Counted from the first letter of the stretch, positions 1 to 12,050 are shown. The stretch is DNA of 64,000 nucleotides from Metallyticus violacea (GCA_030762175.1 CM060831.1:137194501-137258500), one strand, 5' to 3'. Notes: generated from the letters alone by a model not told the origin. Program-made: numbers and translations.

Positions 1-945
1 TACCAAATGCTCATATCATTTTTCAAAATGATTCCCATTTGCCCTAATTCAGGACCTAAGTCTATTGCTCCATTTACCAATAGCAGCACGCACTGTCTCC
101 CTGGAGTTAGCTAACTGCAGGAATTATTGAGAATTGGGGTGCATTTTCTTACAGGCAGTATCGTCAAGAAATGAACACAAATATTAATCCAAGGAGTTGA
201 GGTCAGGGCTGGTTCAGGATCAGTCTTGGGAACGAATAAAAACTGCAACATTTTTCTTAAGGTAAGGTTAAGTGGATGTTGCCTTATGGGCTGGTGCAGA
301 ATTTTGCTGGAAGGTCCAGTGCCCATTCTTGAGCAAAATAGTTTTCAGGTCTTTCAGCTCAGGCTCAAGAAGGGTTGTTTCATATATATTCTGGCCATTG
401 TGTTTAATCCGTTTTTGGCAGAAATGCAGCTTTGTGAGACCATTGTAGCTGAGTTGAGATGGTGGCCGCTCTTGATCTTTGGGACCATCTCCTGAGCTTC
501 TTCAGGAGTCCTGGCATCACTCTGTCATTCTGGCAGTTGTAGCTCTCTTCATTTGTGAAAATTTTTTCTGTAATAAAGGATTTTTTGAACTGGTTGTTAG
601 CATAATGTTGAAATTGACATTTGCATTTCAGCTCTCTATGCAGCTTAAGTGTTTGAATTAAGAAATGTTCAGTACCCCAGCCAAGGTCTTGTCTTAGCAA
701 TCTGGACATTGATCTCCTGAAGATGTTCATCTGAAGAGCCATCCCTGTTGTTCCCACACTGGATTTCTCCTAATATGAGCTGCTGCTGCTTTCACCACTT
801 TCCTGGTCCTCACAGTGCATTGATGCCCTAATCTTGATCAGTCAGCAATTGTTCCAGTTTCATTAAAATATTCAATGCAGTATACCAATGTCCTGCTGAT
901 TTCCAGCTTCGTAAGAGTCTGAAAAATATTTGGCAGCAATTTTCC
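1..945 (-). pseudogene. Decayed Tc1/mariner-type transposase
   Basis: Read on the minus strand, several frames together give a recognisable transposase from its helix-turn-helix part (about 940-800, with a VRTRKVVKA-like block) to the catalytic core. In the core, NDRV lies at about 515, VSYNGLTKLHFC-like residues near 440, QQNSAPAHKA near 300, and SPDLNSLD near 195. In this family the second and third catalytic acids normally sit in QQDSAPAHK and SPDLNPLD. Here the first of those is N, and stops and frameshifts interrupt the frame, so the copy is dead. Its C-terminal end runs off the window start. The match comes from recalled family motifs, not a search. Adjacent PLE copies begin directly beyond its N-terminal side. 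Confidence 0.8.
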
Positions 946-969
946 AATCATACATAGGGCTATCACAGC

Positions 970-1883
970 AACAGAGTTTTCATAAATGAAATCTGTCGTC
1001 TAACACTCTTCATGCTTCACTAATCTTAAAAATATCTGGAACTGGTTTCAAAGATATGTTATCTCCATCTTCGGCCGTGGATGACTGGTGTGAAAGGTTG
1101 TTGTTAAGTAGTATCAGAAGCAATGTTCCGCTCTGGTGAAATTTTTATGAACTTAAAATTTATATTTTCTTCTTTTGGAATGTCAAAATTCATTAAATGA
1201 TCCGCATGTTTATAGATGTAAATCTTTTCCCAAATATCCAGTTCTACTGATCCCTGTACAGCTCTCAATAATTGAACTTCTTTTTTTATATAATGATTTT
1301 CGATCCAAAAATGATATGCTACCGCTAAACTTTCTATTTGTTTGTATTTTAAATTTCTCATATGTTCTTTAAGACGTGGCCCCACATTCCTCTTAGTTTT
1401 TCCTACATAGATCTTATCACATTCAGCACTTGAAATCTTGCAAATCCCTGCTTTTTTCTCCTTAGGGGTATTATCTGTAGCATTGTCTTTCAAAACCTTG
1501 TTTAGACTAAATCTATCAGTGGGGGCCAATTTTATATTAACATCTTTAAATATTTTTTGAAATTTATACATAACTGCTGGATTATATGTAAATTTTTAAA
1601 GGACATGTTTTCTTTAATTATTGATATTATAGTAGAATTTTCAATTCTTTTCTTGCTCTGGAAATTTTTTATCTTATTATGTATTAAATTTTCATTAAAA
1701 TCATTTAAAGTTGCTCTTTCTTTTATTTTTTTATATTTCATGTTATATTTTTCTTTACTAATTGGTAAATTGATCAATCTGCATATCAAACTATTAAAAA
1801 TTGCATGTTTGTGAACTATAGGATCAAAACCATTTTCTTTAATTATCTGCATGTGTGTCCTGTCTATATATGCCAAATTTCAA
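970..1883 (-). mobile_element. Penelope-like element family A, 5'-truncated minus copy
   Basis: Two overlapping minus-strand frames (1876-1532 and 1571-1104) encode the region after the reverse transcriptase palm and a C-terminal GIY-YIG-type endonuclease. The latter is seen as GICKI, then CDKIYVGKTKR and a KEH block, followed by the conserved tail NFDIPKEENINFKFIK. GIY-YIG endonucleases fused behind an RT are the hallmark of Penelope-like elements. One frameshift near 1550 breaks the reading frame. The 3' end beyond 1104 carries a hammerhead-like motif (about 1036-1075) and an AGACGACAGATT-type end also seen at 3166, 12915 and 14630. The 5' end meets the plus copy head-to-head near 1883. Confidence 0.85.
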
Positions 1884-3190
1884 GTGTTCTTTACTTTTTA
1901 AACATACACGGAAAAGAGTACATACACCTAACAACCATTTGTATTAATCAGTCATATTTTATATTTGATAAACATTTTTATAAACAACAAACAGGATTGA
2001 CCATGGGTAATCCTCTATCTCCTTGTAATCCTCTATCTCCTTTCCTGTAAAATCTTTACATGAGTAATTTTCAAACATATATTACTTCAGCCTTTCCACA
2101 CTTCTTTAAGTGTTGGTACAGATATGTTGATGATATTTTTGCCATAGTTAATAAAAAGCTAATTGAGGATGCACTAAAGATTTTGAATATTCAAGATAGA
2201 GATATAAAATTCACACATGAAATAGAAACATGCAATATGCTGCCTTTTTTGGATATTAAAATTATAAAAAATAAAGAAAACTTGAAATATGGCATATATA
2301 GAAGGACACACATGCAGATAATTATATCAAAGAAAATGGTTTTAATCCTATAGCTCACAAACATGCAATTTTTAATAGTTTGATATGCAGATTGATCTTA
2401 CCAATTAGTAAAGAAGAATATAACATGAAATATAAAAAAATAAAAGAAATATCAACTTTAAATGATTTTAATGAAGATTTAATACATAATAAGATAAAAA
2501 AATTCCAGAGAAAGAAAAGAACTGAAAATTCTACTACATTATCAATAATTAAAGAAAAAATGTCCTTGAAAAATTTACATATAATCCAGCAGTGATGTAT
2601 AAATTTCAAAAAATATTTAAAGATGTTAATATAAAATTGGCCCCTACTAATTGATTTAGTCTAAACAACGTTTTGAAAGACAATGCTACAGGTAATGCCC
2701 CTAAGGAGAAAAAAGCAGGGTTACAAGATTTCATGTGCTGAATGTGATAAGATCTACGTAGGAAAAACTAAGAAGAATGTGGGGCCACGTCTCAAAGAAC
2801 ATAAAGAGAAATTTAAAATACAAACAAATAGAAAGATCAGCGGTAGCATATTATTTTTGGACCGAAAATCATTATATGAAAAAAGAAGTTGAATTATTGA
2901 AAGCTGTACAAGGACCACTGGAACTGGAAATTTGGGAAAAGATTTACACCTATAAACATAAGGATCACTTGATGAATTTTGACATTCCAAAAGAAGAAAA
3001 TATAAATTTTAAGGTCATAAAAGTTTCACCAGAGCGGAACATTGCTTCTGATACTACGTAACATCAACTTTTCACACCAGTCATCCATGGTCGAAGATGG
3101 AGATAACATATCTTTGAAACCGGTTCCGGATATTTTTAAGATTAGTGAAGCATGAACAGTGTTAAGACGACAGATTTAATTCATGTGAGC
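1884..3190 (+). mobile_element. Penelope-like element family A, plus copy with RT and GIY-YIG
   Basis: Plus-strand frames give, in order, an RT block with TGLTMGNPLSP (about 1995-2030), the catalytic WYRYVDDIFA (about 2113-2145), the thumb region (2380-2595), and the GIY-YIG endonuclease with DKIYVGKTK (about 2745) to NFDIPKEEN (to 3000). The frame is broken by a short duplication near 2030 (a repeated AATCCTCTATCTCC) and by at least two frameshifts. The end carries a TCGAAGA...GAAAC motif at 3091-3127. The N-terminal RT fingers are missing. It is inverted relative to the preceding copy and shares its 3' end. Because the longer, RT-containing part exists only here, this copy is the more informative of the pair. 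Confidence 0.85.
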
Positions 3191-3199
3191 TTCACTATG

Positions 3200-4134
3200 T
3201 TAGTTCCTTATGAATTTTTTATTAAAGTTTTTACAATTTTTAAAAAATTTTACAGTTTTCATAGTCTCCCCAATTCATGACTAAACCTTTAACTAGCATG
3301 TTCACTTAGCTGTAGTTGAAGTCAACAATATATAAGGTAGCATTTAGCTGCAAGAGTGTCATATGATCGCCTGAACATCTTATACAGTATCTATCAAAAG
3401 TTTGTAATGGCTAGATTAGGTATATGCATATATGAATTGTAAGCACTCATTGTGAAAGTGGATACTTCAGCCTATACTAGCCATTAATTTCTTAGTACAC
3501 TGATTTACTTGTGTAGTTTTAACAGATGTTTAGCTCCAGTTGATGATGCTTTCCAGAGAAACTTGCAACTTTGGCCAACATTGCAGCTGGATTGACTGAT
3601 TGACCCCCAAAGGCACAGTGAATTCATAATCTGCTTACCTAGTGCAAAAGGGATTCAATTCTGTTGCTTACTTGTTTATGCAGGTTTTATGTTAAATTAT
3701 CTTTTACCCGTAGGTTATATCCATAGTAATCATTGTTATGGCTAGTGGTTGTACTAATTACTTAGAATATATAGGGTTACTCTATAAACATATAGAGTCT
3801 ACAGTTAATAAGTAATATCTAAAAATATTTCTACTGGGAGTTCTTTTGTTGATTCTGTAAATAATTCTTACAAAATGTTTCTCTAAAAATAACAGTCTAA
3901 TTTGATTATTCATAATCTATTCAATCCCTAATTGTAATACCTTACTGAAAACAAGGATAAATTAAACCATTATATGAAGTAATGTTGAAATATTTTGAAA
4001 GTTTCAATAATACTTTGAATTTAGGTATTCTTAAATAAATTCTTAGATTTGAGCACTTCCAGTTGTTATTTTTACCAGCCAATAGACCATTAATAACTGA
4101 ATCTAACATTTTTGGTGATGTATGTTTTATTCAG
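3200..4134. other. AT-rich non-coding stretch, probably NOX5 intron
   Basis: No convincing coding exon, RNA gene or recognisable repeat was found here. A pyrimidine-containing run ending in TTCAG precedes the next candidate exon. Confidence 0.4.
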
Positions 4135-4188
4135 CCAATCAAGGAAGAGTCTCTTAGCCAAGGATCAGATGTAGGTTTGGGTATGGAG
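4135..4188 (+). CDS. NOX5: Tentative NOX5 linker exon (18 codons)
   Basis: A 54-nt open segment lies between TTTTATTCAG and a good donor, GAG|GTGAGT. It reads PIKEESLSQGSDVGLGME in phase 0, the same phase as every downstream NOX5 exon, and would join directly before the IYLDGPYG exon. In NOX5-type oxidases the stretch just before that NADPH-domain motif is a variable, polar linker, which fits this serine/glutamate-rich peptide. The sequence itself is not conserved enough to be diagnostic, so the call rests on splice sites, phase and position. Skipping it would also keep the frame, so it could be an alternative exon. Confidence 0.5.
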
Positions 4189-4499
4189 GTGAGTGAACTG
4201 AAGGTTTAAAATGAATGTCATTGTTTCTTTTATATGTTTCTTCTTTATGTCTTCCACTTATTGCTCAGTTTCTCTGTGTTGTCCCCTGTAAATAGCATTG
4301 TTCCCTGTTATTTCTTTTATATCCTTGTAATGTTTTGTGCCCATATGAAAATGGCTTGCATGCTGCTCTTCTTTAACTCTCAGAAGAAAAAAAATTCAAA
4401 TTATACTTAGGAATTTTTGAAGTTTCTGTTCTTTGCTGCATGCTAGCTGTGTAATTTTATTAAATGTCTTCATTTAAGCCTTAAAGAGAGGAAATAAAT

Positions 4500-4720
4500 A
4501 AATAAATAAAGGTTGATGGTGCAAATCTTTTAGTATTTAAACATTCAAAGTGTTAAGAATGTTAAATACATTAGTTATGCATTGAATTTGTATGTGGAAG
4601 AGAGGAAGAAATGTGAGTTTATTCTGAAACTGAATGGGAATGCAAAAAAACATTGAATATAGTGAAGTCATATATTACTTGCTTTCATGCTTGCTTGCTT
4701 ACTTGCTTACTTGCTTTGCA
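4500..4720. repeat. Short tetranucleotide repeats
   Basis: An (AATA)n run at about 4494-4510 and an imperfect GCTT/ACTT tetranucleotide run at about 4682-4718 lie inside the intron. They are simple-sequence DNA without coding capacity. Confidence 0.7.
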
Positions 4721-5274
4721 TATGAAAAATAGAGAATAAATAAAGTGCTAAATGGTTTATTTTTCTGCACTTTGTCTTCCAAATTATCATCAGAGCTTTA
4801 TTGCATGATATATATTTGTTTCACAATTTTTTTTTCCAGTTACAATAAATAATCTATTGCTATATGAATTGCCAATACTAGTTAAACATGCATTGAAGAG
4901 AAAAGATTGAAAAAAGGGAAATTTTCCATAGAATGGTAAAAGTTAATAACAGATTATTCCAGAACAGGATAATGCAATATTACAAGCTATAATGTGTTTA
5001 TTTTTAAGTGTTTGCATCAATAGATTGTATATTTAGTATTTGTGCCAAGCAAAATTTAAAATGTAAAAATCAAAAGTTTTAAAATCTAGCCTAAAGTACA
5101 TAATTGTCACTTTTGATCACATAGCTTGTTATTGCACTTAAAAATCACCTTTTGCTCCAAGCTAAAGCTTTGATTTAATATCCAAGTTACAAGCTATGTT
5201 AAATAATTAATATTAACTTATAGAATATAAATAATTGTAAAGATAAACTATATTAAAAACAATGCTTGCTACAG

Positions 5275-5484
5275 ATTTACCTTGATGGACCTTATGGAGC
5301 ACCTTCAAGTCATATATTCCGAGCACAGCATGCTGTTTTGATTGCCACTGGGATTGGAGTAACTCCATTTGCTTCTATCCTGCAATCCATTATGCATAGA
5401 TACTGGAAGGCACGTCATTGCTGTCCCAAATGTAAATATTCTTGGGCCAGTGATATTCCACAAACAGTGATGAACCTGCGCAAG
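5275..5484 (+). CDS. NOX5: NOX5 NADPH-binding exon (70 codons)
   Basis: This exon encodes part of the C-terminal dehydrogenase domain of an NADPH oxidase that passes electrons from NADPH through FAD and two haems to oxygen across a membrane. It opens with IYLDGPYGAPSSHIF (the DGPYG motif) and continues with the nucleotide-binding loop ATGIGVTPFASILQSI. It then has a CCPKC pair in a segment typical of NOX5 rather than DUOX. The acceptor is GCTACAG and the donor is AAG|GTATAG; both ends are phase 0 and the exon is exactly 210 nt. The earlier ATG in the same frame belongs to the intron. EF-hand and transmembrane exons must lie upstream of the window. Confidence 0.93.
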
Positions 5485-5751
5485 GTATAGTTTAACTATG
5501 ATATTGCCTTCTTTTCATTCTTGTCTTGCTGGATTCATTGTCAACAAAATGGTGCTTCATTGCATAGTAAAGTTTATTAATGTCATCAGTAAAGTCCATG
5601 AACCAAAGCTAACTTTGCAGAATTAATTAAAAACTTTTAAAATATGTTTCAAATATTGGTGACGAAGTTAATCAGGTTGATTTAGAAGCTTAAATACTCT
5701 CCATAAAATTTCATTTAAAACTGAATGAACAAGAATTAATATAAATATTGT

Positions 5752-5880
5752 ACTTACAAAGCTGTTGACAATGGAGTGGTAATATATCCTAAACTTAGGT
5801 ATTCATTTTTTTTTACACTAAATTTAAGTAAATGGAGTTTAGTGTAAAAAAAAAAATGAATACTTAAAAGTTTAGGATAA
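5752..5880. repeat. Foldback repeat related to PLE terminus
   Basis: An inverted repeat has arms at about 5785-5823 and 5836-5877: ATCCTAAACTTAGGTATTC with poly-T and ACACTAAA, mirrored with about 12 nt between. It is preceded by GCTGTTGACAATGGAGTGG, a sequence found beside other PLE ends at 8.9, 28.0, 28.3, 31.7 and 31.9 kb. It lacks any coding sequence, so it is probably a terminal-repeat-only derivative. Confidence 0.75.
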
Positions 5881-7938
5881 AGAATTAATATATTTAGAAA
5901 CCTTACCCAGGAAATAATAACATATTATCAATAAAATATATAAGAACTTCTGATACAAACTCTACTAGCATATATAAAATTTTGACATGTTTGTGCAGTG
6001 TTTCTGTAGTGATTATTATTATTTTCATAGTCAATTGTTGATCAAGCTGACCAATGGGTATTCCAGAAATAGACAAATAAATTTTAAATATGTAAGTTAA
6101 GTTTTGTCATTAGTTCTTAAGGTGGAAGATATCATAGAAGGGAAATGGAAACTAAAACTGGTTGGCTGGGAAGTAAAAGATGCCTATAGAATACAAAGAA
6201 GAGGTGTGAAGCCCAGACCAATATTAGTAAAGTTAGCTATAATAAATTTAAATGGGAGATATTTAGTGATGTAAAGAAGCTAAAAGGCATGAGAATTTTT
6301 ATTGAACAAGATTACGGTAAGAAGGATGGAGAATTAAGGTTTGAGTTACTAAAGGAGATCAAGGTAAGAAATGAAGAAAAGAGAGCCTTTGGGGAACTCA
6401 TTTATGGATTGATGGGAAACCACAAATGAGGATAAAATAAGAAGGCATGTTAAGGTCAAATACAAAAACAATGGTTAATAAGAAGGGGAAAGAAGAGGAA
6501 GCAAGGAAGAAACGAGTGATGTCAGAACTACTCAACAGAGAGGTGAAGAACGGCAGACAATGAAAACAAAACCAGAGTCACCAACTGAGAAGAAAGATAG
6601 TCGGACAATCCACAGATGGAAGAGAAGACAACAGATGACAATGGAGACAGGGTAGGAATGGAAGGGAGGAGAGATTCAGGAAGATTGTCATCGAAGATAG
6701 GAAGTACTTTACAACTGGAACATCACAAAGATACAGCATGGGAAAGACTGACAAGTAAAAGAGAAAATTTGCAGCAGTTTAGAGTGGATAGATTGAGATT
6801 AGAATAAGAAAAGAGACACCTGGCGATAGTATGTTGCAATGTGGAAGGGTTACTAGATAAAAGAAATAAATGTGAAATTATGCAAATGATGAAGTTAGGT
6901 GATATGGTGGCAGTGGTACAAACTTGAGTAAGGAAGCATGCCATGATAAGTGTAAATGGTTTTGATTATTTTGATAGGAATGGAAAGAAAAAGGTAAAGG
7001 GAGAGTATCAGGAGGGATTGGATGTTTGTTAAAAAAGATAAGAAGCTTGGGACAAAAGAAGAGAAGGGTGTAAGTTCAGATAAAGTGTAATGGGTAGTGT
7101 TACAAAGTGTGGCAAGAGAGGAGCAAAAAATATAAGTATAGGTGTCATATATAACTTGCCAGGTGTGTCAGATTTTTATGATCCCAATTTATGCAAAGAC
7201 TTGATAAGACATGAGTGTTTGTTATAGAAGTACATTGTGGTAAATTTTAATGGAGAAGAATCACTACATGTAATCTCAAGTGAATGCAAATTCAGAAATG
7301 GTGATCAAATTATGCAAAAATGTAGTAGAGACATGATATGTAATGAAGAAGGTAGTAAATCCATTGAATTTTGTGCAGTAAACAATTAAATAATGTCTAG
7401 TGGGTTAAGGGGATCAGATAAATGTGGAAATTTTAATTTCATTAATCAAAACAGGCCAAGTATGATTGATTATTTCCTGTGTTCAACATTCTAGATAATA
7501 ATATCATACATTTTAAGGTTTTGAATATTGTATTGAATAGTTACCAATTTCCTTCATTAGCAAAATTTCAAATTGGAGGTGAAGTGAAAGAGGATGAGGA
7601 CATAATTGATAGTTTAGAGCAGGAAAGAACTTTAAAAAAATTTAGATGAGAAGAGAGAAATACTTATTTCGTAAAAAATTGGAATCTAATGGAGGTAGAA
7701 ATGTAAAATTAAGAGCTACACAACTATAATTGGAGAAGGGAAGTCTGATGAAGCAATGACACAGTTAGAGGGGCTGATGAAAAGAGCAGCAAGTAAAATG
7801 GGAGAGAGAGAGAGACAGTCCAGGCAAAAGGCAGGTATGATGATGAATATTAACTAGCAAAAAAAAGTATAGAGGGAGTTAAAGAGATGGAAACAGAAGA
7901 GATTTATAAGAGGGAGCATTCAGATCTATAAAGCATCA

Positions 7939-8277
7939 ATGAATAAGGACAGTAATAGAATATGGAAACTTGCGAAAAGGGTATTTGGCAGAAGGAAGAG
8001 AAAGATTAATTCAATTGGACCCAGTAGATGGAGGGGCTATTTTAAGGAATTATTGGAGGGGAAAAATTTGGCAGCACTAAAAATATTAGAGGAGTTTAAT
8101 AATTGTGTGAGAGAATTAGATCAGAAAATAGGGAAAAATGAGGTAAATGAGCAGCTTATACAACTAAAATATAATAAAGCTAATGGTATAGATGGCATGT
8201 CAGGGGAATATTGGAAGATGTGGTGTGTGGAGGAAGAAAGAAGAATGTTGCTTATTAAACTGTTTAATGTAATATAA
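7939..8277 (+). pseudogene. LINE RT N-terminal fragment
   Basis: This is the longest surviving frame of the dead LINE, 112 codons. It covers a basic stretch and the conserved RT entry block NKANGIDGMSGEYWKMW, in which active LINEs usually have K-A-x-G-x-DG. It stops at an in-frame TAA, after which the frame continues in pieces with the QAGFR block. It is not an independent gene. Confidence 0.7.
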
Positions 8278-8761
8278 GAAGGTTGGAAGATTTCACAGAA
8301 CTGGAAATGGGGGGTTATTGTACCAAGTTACAAGGGAAAAGAGATGAAAATGATTCTGCAAATTATCAACTTGTTGTCTATGATTGGGAAAGTATAAACA
8401 GGGGTGCTAGTTAAATAGTTGGAATATTGGGTGGAAAAAAAAGAAAGAAAGAAATGTGCATTACAGGCTGGATTCAGGAGGAATAAATCCAGTGTAGATA
8501 ATATTTTCATAATAAGAACTATCACAGATAAATGTTAAGCTAATAAAGGAGGAAGTGTATACATATTTTTTGTAGTTCTAGAAAAGGCATGTAATACAAT
8601 CAACTGGGAGGCACTTTGGACTAAGCTGAAGGAAAAAGGATAAGTAGGAAGTTAATAGGGTTAGTACAGAGGTTGTATAGGGAAAATATGTGATGTGTTA
8701 GATACGCAGAAAATAAAATAATGGAGTGGACATAATAATATGGGGCTAAGACAAGAATGCA

Positions 8762-8935
8762 AACCAAGCTCAAAATACCCTAACTTAGGCATTCAACTTG
8801 TTTGCACTAAACTCCACTTACATAAAACTAAGATATGTTTTGGGAGAACTCATTCCCATCTTCAGTTGTTGAATACATAAATGTAGGATATATTACCACT
8901 CCATTGTCTACAGTTTCATAAGTACAAATATTTAA
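8762..8935 (-). mobile_element. PLE family B-like terminal fragment nested in LINE
   Basis: The segment contains ACTAAACTCCACTTACATAA, then the complement of the hammerhead-like motif (CTGAAGA at 8865-8859, with a GGGA/TCCC stem), and ends with ACCACTCCATTGTCTACAG. This is the same order as the PLE ends at 28.1-28.4 and 31.6-31.8 kb. It interrupts the RT part of the LINE, so it inserted later. No coding region is attached. Confidence 0.75.
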
Positions 8936-10193
8936 GCCCAATATTATTCAATCTTTTTATAAATGACATATGAAAGGAAATAGTAAAGGATAGTACACAT
9001 TGCCCTATAATAAATAATAAAGATATCCCAGGATAATTGTTTGCAGATTATTTACTACCATTAGTAATAACAAGCAGAGAGTTAAATAAAGCAATATAAG
9101 CAATATCGAGATATTATAAAGCATGGGGCTAAAAATAAATAAAATAAATAAAAAAGTATGGTATGCAAGAAAGGCAATAAACACATAAGAGATGAGAAAT
9201 GGCAGCTGAAGGCTAATGAAATTGAAGCAGTAAAGAGAATGGACTATTTAGGGGTTATGCTAAATAATAATGGAAGATGGACAGAGGAAGGGAATGTTTG
9301 AGGAAAGGGAAAATTAACTATTAATATTATAAGAACCTGTTTAAAGAATATTCCCAATTATGAATGTAACATGGCTTGAGAGAACTTATTCAGTGATGGT
9401 TGAATCAAAAATAATTTATGGGGTACAGAGAAAGGGTGAGAGTATATCGAACATATTCACAGAGCATTTTATAACATGGTGTTGGGATTACTGAGGGCAA
9501 CTCCAAATGGAGTGGCATTGGTGGATTTGGGAAGAATTGACAGGAAAGGCACAGTAGTTAAACATATTTTGAAATATTGGTATAAGATAGCATTAAGGGA
9601 AGAAGGAGATATAGTCAATAACTGTTTACAAATACAAGAAAAACTTTTAAGGCGAAAGAAGTTGGTTAGCTCAACTAAAGAAAATAGTCCAAGAGGCTGG
9701 AATAGGTGAAGTGGAGGAAAAACAGTTAATGAATAGACAAGGGCTATGGAATAAAGTGAAGCAAAGAATAGATGCTATTGGAAAGCAAGAAATATGGAGT
9801 AGTTTACAAAGCAAGTGTTCCTTGAAACATTATAAGAATTTAAGAAAGAATGGGGTGTAAAAATATGTAGATATTTGTAACAAAAGGGAAAAGGAGAGAT
9901 TTGCTTGGGATAGAGCAGGCATATTAGGGTTAAGTGGATTAAAAGTAAAAAATTAAGAGTGTCCACTATGTGGAGAAATAGAGAAGGATTTTTAATGTAT
10001 AGTTGAATGTTTACAAACTAAAGAATGGAGAGAAGGTGTATGGATTAAAAAATGAGACAATTTACCGGTAGCAGTTATGATACTAAATTTTTTTTAAACT
10101 GATAACATGGAGTTTTTGAGAAAATTTGGTGATTATATGGGGAAGGTAAGAGAGAAAGGTGGAAAAGAGTGATTAAAGTTAAGGAAAAATATT

Positions 10194-10247
10194 TGTGTGT
10201 GTATGTGTGCGCGCGTGCGTGTGAGAGAGAGAGAGAGAGAGAGAGAT
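10194..10247. repeat. GT/GC/GA microsatellite
   Basis: Alternating GTGTGT and GCGCGTGCGT pass into a (GA)n run. It lies at the 3' end of the dead LINE. Confidence 0.9.
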
Positions 10248-10389
10248 AGTACTTATATAACCAGGATGTTGAGTGTGTAGGATCCCAGAAATGTGTATGC
10301 TGGGAACAATGGTGGAAACGTAAAAGCATTTGTTAAACATTTTGTAATCACAGAGTGAAATAAATATTCTGTTCTATACCTGATGATAA

Positions 10390-11400
10390 TGAACTACACT
10401 GAAAATATTAGAGAGTGTAGAGATGTCATATATAAGCAATTTGAGATAGGAAATGTATGGTCCACAACTAACATAATGCAGTTTTATGGTGTTAAACATT
10501 TTGGCATCAGATGCTGATAAATCGTTGTGAAAAATTGTTTTGGAATGTCGTTAAAACTTCCTTATGAGTATAAAAATATTGATTTTCCACAGTTCATTAT
10601 CAGCATTTTTAAGATTTAGTACCATTAAAATCCCTCAAATCTCGAACTAATCATTTGACAGCGTGACACTGAACATCTATTAATTGCCTTCTTGTATTAT
10701 GTAGCCTACTCTAGAGGAAGCTCTTTACTGCTTGTGTGGTGTAATGCCAAATGTAAAAGCTGTGTTCCACAGGCTGCAGGTTCAATTCTTATCATGCTGT
10801 TAAATTTGTTTAATATTAAGTATTGCAATATGCATGCTAAAGAATTGTGAATAAAATTTACTTATTGCTTTCAAGTTTTATTCTCTTTCTCAACAATAAA
10901 TATATTATCAACAACATACATTGACTAATAAGTTTACTGCTCACATGATGCCTAAAACTTAATTTACCTAACACGCACTCAGGACACGATTCTGATTGTA
11001 AGTACAATAATAACTACAAGGGTTGTAATTATATAAAATGCTATGTTAAGATTTAAGTATATAATTGAAACAGCAACTTAAAGCATAGATTAAAAGCTGT
11101 ATTATTAGGCCTAGTCAGAAAAAAAAATTAACCAAACTCAAAAACAAATGACCACTTCTTAATTGAAAGCTAATGTCATAACCATTGTTTTCAGAGTAAT
11201 ACATTCTGAAACCTCCCTTCGTTATCATGTGGTATGCCTTCGAGGGGCATCTTCAATAGTCAGTGACTTACTGCCACTTGTAAAACTTTAGCCATAGCTT
11301 CAAAATTTGAACAGAATAGGTAATATGTTTTCTATCTCAAATCACCTGTCTAAGACACTTCTACACTCACTGAAAGTATTTTGGTGTAGTTAATTAACAT
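10390..11400. repeat. Unclassified interspersed repeat, partly duplicated in inverted orientation
   Basis: About 10394-10460 (ACTACACTGAAAAT... then AGATGTCATATATAAGCAAT) matches the start of a repeat at 33554. About 11394-10800, read on the minus strand, matches 33554-34110 over most of its length, including TTTGAGATAG, a CTACAAGGGTTGTAATTATA-type segment and the end near TATGCATGCTAAAG. No coding capacity is visible. It could be a long SINE or the non-autonomous derivative of a DNA transposon; I do not recognise the family. Confidence 0.6.
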
Positions 11401-11756
11401 CCTGCATACTATTTTTAGTAATAAAATACTCTGTCCTTCCTAGTTGCATTCTTTTACATATTAGGTATTGACTCTTTCAAGGTTTTATCACCAATTTCAT
11501 TAGAACTGGCAGATTGATATAGCAGTAACTCCTAACAGAGGTAATATTCATGCAATTACAGCTACAATTAAAATGAAAATAAGCATATAACCTTTTGGCC
11601 AGAGATCTTAGAATTTTGTTGGCATCTTTTTAGAAAATTGTAATTCATATGCATCAGTTTATCTTCCACAATTCAGTCAGTTTAAATTTATCCATAAATT
11701 GCAGACTCTAGAATCCTAATATTTGAGTGATTTTCTGTAATTGAATGCTATGGGAC

Positions 11757-11798
11757 ATTTGTTGTTGTTGTTGTTGTAGTTGTTGTTGTTGTTGTTGA
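11757..11798. repeat. (GTT)n microsatellite
   Basis: A nearly pure GTT run of about 40 nt with one GTA unit directly abuts a SINE copy. Confidence 0.9.
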
Positions 11799-12050
11799 AC
11801 ACTCTTTAACATCTTTAGTCATTAGCACTCCATTTAATTCAAAATATGAAACTGTTGAAAAAGTTCGCTCAGAAGTCTCTTCTCTCAGACTTTAGATACG
11901 TTTACATGCGGTAAATTTACAACACAGGACCAACAGCTTTAGCTTCCTTCCAAAGGAAGCCGTACTTAGGATTTTTATATCCTAAAAAATCTCTTATCCC
12001 TGAATGATCCACACTTTAGTTCTACTTATGTGGTTGTCATGTTTCAATGC
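11799..12050 (-). mobile_element. SINE family A, diverged copy
   Basis: Read on the minus strand it matches the body of the SINE at 60.85 kb: the GGAAGCCGTACTTAGGATTT segment, the TTTACAACACAGGACC counterpart, and the end CACTCTTTAACATC. The tRNA-like head is degraded or missing. Confidence 0.7.

Larger units (their letters stand above)
6110..10330 (+). mobile_element. Dead non-LTR retrotransposon (endonuclease + RT)
   Basis: Plus-strand fragments in changing frames follow the order of a LINE ORF2. About 6829-7060 resembles an AP-type endonuclease start (AIVCCNVEGLLDKRN, then ISVNGFDYFDRNGKKK). RT blocks follow: NKANGIDGMSGEYWK (about 8175), LQAGFRRNKSSVDNI (about 8460), EKACNTINWEALWTKL (about 8580), and a degraded catalytic box LFADYLL (about 9040). 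A C-terminal CPLCG...C-type knuckle sits near 9960. Many stops and the loss of the second catalytic Asp (FADY) show that it is inactive. It ends near a GT/GA microsatellite at 10194-10246. The clade is uncertain; it is probably Jockey/CR1-like. A PLE end is inserted at 8762-8935. Confidence 0.75.

Noticed and set aside
11757..11798. CRISPR-like periodicity in the GTT tract and in the other short tandem repeats
   Set aside because: Pure microsatellites without unique spacers in an animal genome.
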